64,000 nt of DNA from Nocardia ninae NBRC 108245 (GTDB taxonomy: Bacteria; Actinomycetota; Actinomycetes; Mycobacteriales; Mycobacteriaceae), in contig NZ_BJXA01000013.1 in the NCBI RefSeq assembly GCF_007990755.1, forward strand, positions 1 to 64,000, written 5' to 3'. The position numbers and the translations under genes were made by a program. Below, in pieces: positions 61,801-64,000 of the stretch (position 1 is its first letter; the number at the start of each line of letters is the position of its first letter). The notes below the pieces were generated by a model, which was not told where the DNA came from, searched no databases, and saw only the letters and a list, made by a program, of their open reading frames with translations.

Positions 61801-62835
61801 ATGAGCGCCAACGACCCCTTCGCTCGCCTCCCCGAGGCGGCCTCCTTCACTGTCACCAGCGCCAACGTCACCGACGGCGCGCCCTGGTCACTCGAGCAGA
61901 TGTCCGCCGGCGTCCCCGGTGGTAAGGACATCTCCCCGCACCTGTCCTGGCGCGGCGCACCGGACGGCACCAAGAGCTACGCCGTCACCGTCTACGACCC
62001 TGACGCCCCGACCGGGTCCGGGTTCTGGCACTGGGCGGTCGCCGACATCCCCGCCACCGTCACCGAACTGCCCGAGGGTGCGGGCGACGACACCGGTTCG
62101 GGCTTGCCCGAGGGCGCGATCCAACTGCCCAACGACGCCCGCGCCGCCCGCTACTTCGGCGCCGCCCCGCCCGCCGGTCACGGTCCACACCGCTACTTCG
62201 TCGTGGTGCATGCCCTCGATGTCGAGTCCATCGGTGTCCCCGCCGACGCGACCCCGGCGCTGCTCGGCTTCACCATGGCGGGACACATCCTCGGTCGCGC
62301 GGTGTTGACCGCCACGGCGGAGACGCTGCCCGAGGGCGAGACCGCTACGGCCGTAGGTAAATCCACCGAACGAGTCGAGGTCTCCCGCCTCATTCCCGCC
62401 CCCGCCGCCACCATCTTCGCGGTCCTCACCGACCCGAAGGGCCACGTGGACATCGACGCCTCCGGAATGCTCCTCGACGCCGAAGGCGAACCGGTGCAAC
62501 AACCCGGCGACCGATTCCTCGTTCACATGGACCGCGAAGCCCTCGGAGATTTCCCGCTGGGCAAGTACGACGTCGAAGTCGTTATCACCGAACTCATTCC
62601 GGACAAGGAGATCGCCTGGACCGTGCAGGGCCAGATCCGGCCTCCGGTCCGGCACGTCTACGGCTACCGACTGGAGCCCGCCGAGGGCGGCACCCTCGTC
62701 ACCTCGTACTACGACTGGTCACAAATCAGCGAGGAGTGGAAGTCGCGCCTGACTTTCCCGGTGGTCCCCGAGTCCGCCCTCAAAGCCACCCTCGGCATCC
62801 TCGAACGGACCGTCCGCCGCAGGACCGCCGCCTGA
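61801..62835 (+). CDS. PEBP (YbhB/YbcL) - SRPBCC fusion protein
   Basis: 344 residues. Residues 1-~178 are a phosphatidylethanolamine-binding-protein-like domain (VYDPDAPTGSGFWHW, GHGPHRY, HALD), and ~190-344 a START-like SRPBCC domain (SRLIPAPAATIFAVLTDPKGHVDID). I know the two domains as separate small proteins; the fusion is unusual. Start ATG 61801 with AAAGGAA upstream. Probably repressed by the divergent GntR. Confidence 0.85.
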   Translation: MSANDPFARLPEAASFTVTSANVTDGAPWSLEQMSAGVPGGKDISPHLSWRGAPDGTKSYAVTVYDPDAPTGSGFWHWAVADIPATVTELPEGAGDDTGSGLPEGAIQLPNDARAARYFGAAPPAGHGPHRYFVVVHALDVESIGVPADATPALLGFTMAGHILGRAVLTATAETLPEGETATAVGKSTERVEVSRLIPAPAATIFAVLTDPKGHVDIDASGMLLDAEGEPVQQPGDRFLVHMDREALGDFPLGKYDVEVVITELIPDKEIAWTVQGQIRPPVRHVYGYRLEPAEGGTLVTSYYDWSQISEEWKSRLTFPVVPESALKATLGILERTVRRRTAA

Positions 62836-63009
62836 CCAGGGCCTGAAGGCCTCGCACGGGACACGCTCGGGTCGCAACCGGCTCGCCGGACCGCGCCCCG
62901 AGCATCCTCGACCCGGAACGCGAAGCCCCCAGCAACATTTCGTGGCCGGTTTATCCAAGCATTCCCCACCACCTATGCCGGATCATGAACGTTGGAGTGG
63001 GGAGTACAA

Positions 63010-63369
63010 ATGACCAATAGATACACCGCAGAACAACTGCGGGTGCTGCTCGAGCGCGGCGCCGACTCAACGAACTCGATCACCGATCGCATAGCGATTC
63101 ACGTGCTGCACCGTGCGGGCTTGCTCGGAAAACAATTCCTGGGCAACTACATCAGCATCGAGACCGTTGCCCAGGGCGGCGATCAAGTGCGCCTCGCATT
63201 CATCCGCGATTGGTCCGCCCTCGCAGACCAAGACGAGCGCCTCAGCCGCACCGAGCGACGCTGCCTGGAGCTGGCCGCCTGCATCGCCCTGAGCGTGCCG
63301 CACCCTGCCACCACCGGAAAGGTCACTCCCGCAACCCCGCTGAAGATGCACGTCTGCACCCAGAACTGA
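63010..63369 (+). CDS. Hypothetical protein
   Basis: 119 residues from ATG 63010, GGGGAG upstream; a TTG at 62992 would add six. Helical N-terminus (NRYTAEQLRVLLERGADSTNSITDRIAI), a Cys pair in LELAACIALSVPH. No family recognised. It ends just before a strong terminator hairpin. Confidence 0.6.
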   Translation: MTNRYTAEQLRVLLERGADSTNSITDRIAIHVLHRAGLLGKQFLGNYISIETVAQGGDQVRLAFIRDWSALADQDERLSRTERRCLELAACIALSVPHPATTGKVTPATPLKMHVCTQN

Positions 63370-63416
63370 AAATGGCACACCATGATGCGGGAGACCCGCA
63401 CCATGGTGTGCCATTT
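63370..63416. terminator. Strong bidirectional terminator hairpin
   Basis: AAATGGCACACCATG pairs perfectly with CATGGTGTGCCATTT (15-bp arms), with an inner TGCGGG/CCCGCA stem closing a 3-nt loop, 47 bp in all. It lies between the convergent hypothetical and carboxyltransferase genes. Confidence 0.8.
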
Positions 63417-63422
63417 CATCGA

Positions 63423-64000
63423 TCAGGCGGGCAGTCCGGCTTCGATCGTCTGGATGATGCGCGGGCGGAGCTCTGCGGTGCTGATCACGGCATCGACCGA
63501 GCCGACCTCGACAGCGCGCTGAATGTTGTGCACGCGGTCGAATTCGGCGGCGACGTTGCCCAGTTTCTCGGTGCGCACCGCGGACCGGGCCTCGTCGAGT
63601 TCCGCGGTGAGCGTCGCCCGATCGGTGCCGGAGGCGTTCGCGGCGCGCGCCGCGAGGTCCCGGACCCGAGGATCGGCGGCGGTGCGCGCGTTGACCTCGC
63701 CGGCGAACACCACCGCGGCGGCCGGCGCACCGCCGAGCACGGAGGCGAACGATCCTTCCAGCGCGAGCACGGTCATATTCGGGTTCAGCGCCTTCGAGAA
63801 CACCACGAACGCGCCACCGTGATACCGCGAGATCACGCAGAACACAATGGGCCCTTGGAAGTTCACGATCGCCCGGCCGATCTCGGCGCCGTACTCCAGC
63901 TGGAGTTTGCGCATCGATTCCGGCGACCCGTCGAAGCCCGACAGGTTCGCGAGCACCACCAGCGGCCGGTTGCCGCTGGCCGCGTTGATCGCCCGCGCGG
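63423..64000 (-). CDS. Carboxyltransferase domain, C-terminal part of an acyl-CoA carboxylase, cut by window edge
   Basis: About 192 codons of the C-terminal end, gene starting beyond 64000. VVLANLSGFDGSPESMRK, YGAEIGRAIVNFQGPIVFCVISRYHGGAFVVFSKALNPNM and ASVLGGAPAAAVVFAGEV follow the CT domain of biotin-dependent acyl-CoA carboxylases; the last ~80 residues (EKLGNVAAEFDRVHNIQRA) match large fused carboxylases. Whether BC and BCCP domains are in the same protein cannot be seen here. Confidence 0.82.
   Translation of the reverse strand, partial: ARAINAASGNRPLVVLANLSGFDGSPESMRKLQLEYGAEIGRAIVNFQGPIVFCVISRYHGGAFVVFSKALNPNMTVLALEGSFASVLGGAPAAAVVFAGEVNARTAADPRVRDLAARAANASGTDRATLTAELDEARSAVRTEKLGNVAAEFDRVHNIQRAVEVGSVDAVISTAELRPRIIQTIEAGLPA

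Overview
The window is high-GC DNA of an actinomycete. Nocardia is the best guess, and it is an inference. It rests on strong G/C third-position bias, many GTG starts, probable leaderless genes, a latex-clearing protein, a class III/IV lanthipeptide synthetase and the end of a probable large fused acyl-CoA carboxylase. No tRNA, rRNA, CRISPR array, insertion sequence or phage gene was seen.

Layout. (1) 1-1346, minus strand: N-terminal part of a lanthipeptide synthetase (lyase-like and kinase domains) that runs off the left edge. (2) 1620-3557: Kup potassium transporter. (3) 3563-11628, plus strand: five genes that look like one conflict or signalling system. They are a TPR-like/CHAT protease, a Pycsar-type membrane effector, a small CATRA-associated protein, a CATRA-type protein fused to a class III nucleotide cyclase domain, and a second CHAT protease. 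A 45-bp element occurs at the head of the locus and again before the membrane effector. (4) 11641-14270: TetR, HD-domain, ferritin-like and hypothetical genes. (5) 14321-34416, minus strand: a tightly packed 12-gene NRPS/PKS biosynthetic cluster. It holds two A-PCP proteins, a P450, a type II thioesterase with a Cys nucleophile, an MFS exporter, a KS-decayed AT-PCP-C-PCP-E-like megasynthase, a secreted M28 peptidase, a KASIII-like enzyme, an FkbH-like glyceryl-ACP synthase, a free ACP, an ATP-grasp ligase and a PCP-C protein. KASIII, FkbH and ACP together are the known tetronate-forming cassette. (6) 34417-34907: a rich control region for that cluster. It has a promoter, a perfect CRP/GlxR-type palindrome, other inverted repeats, a short ORF with an ideal ribosome binding site, and a hairpin one base from the first start codon. 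(7) 34908-64000: mixed accessory and housekeeping genes. These include an APC permease, a two-component system next to a DUF6223 gene, a rubber oxygenase (lcp), a flavin monooxygenase, TetR/VC0807, a methyltransferase, an LLM oxidoreductase, an S9 peptidase with a MerR regulator, an AraC regulator with an esterase, GntR with a PEBP-SRPBCC fusion, and the end of a carboxyltransferase gene at the right edge.

How the parts work together. In region 3 the cyclase would make a cyclic nucleotide that activates the membrane effector, while the CHAT proteases and TPR-like repeats sense or execute. This is inferred from family membership. In region 5 a Val-like A-PCP would load the chain and the KS module would extend it. 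FkbH would load a glyceryl unit on the free ACP, and the KASIII-like enzyme would join it to the chain, probably as a tetronate or related ring. The product would then be oxidised, exported and perhaps trimmed outside the cell by the M28 peptidase. Several regulators sit beside clear palindromic sites: TetR at 11641 and 46175, MerR-type promoters at 50002 and 52028, and GntR at 61707.
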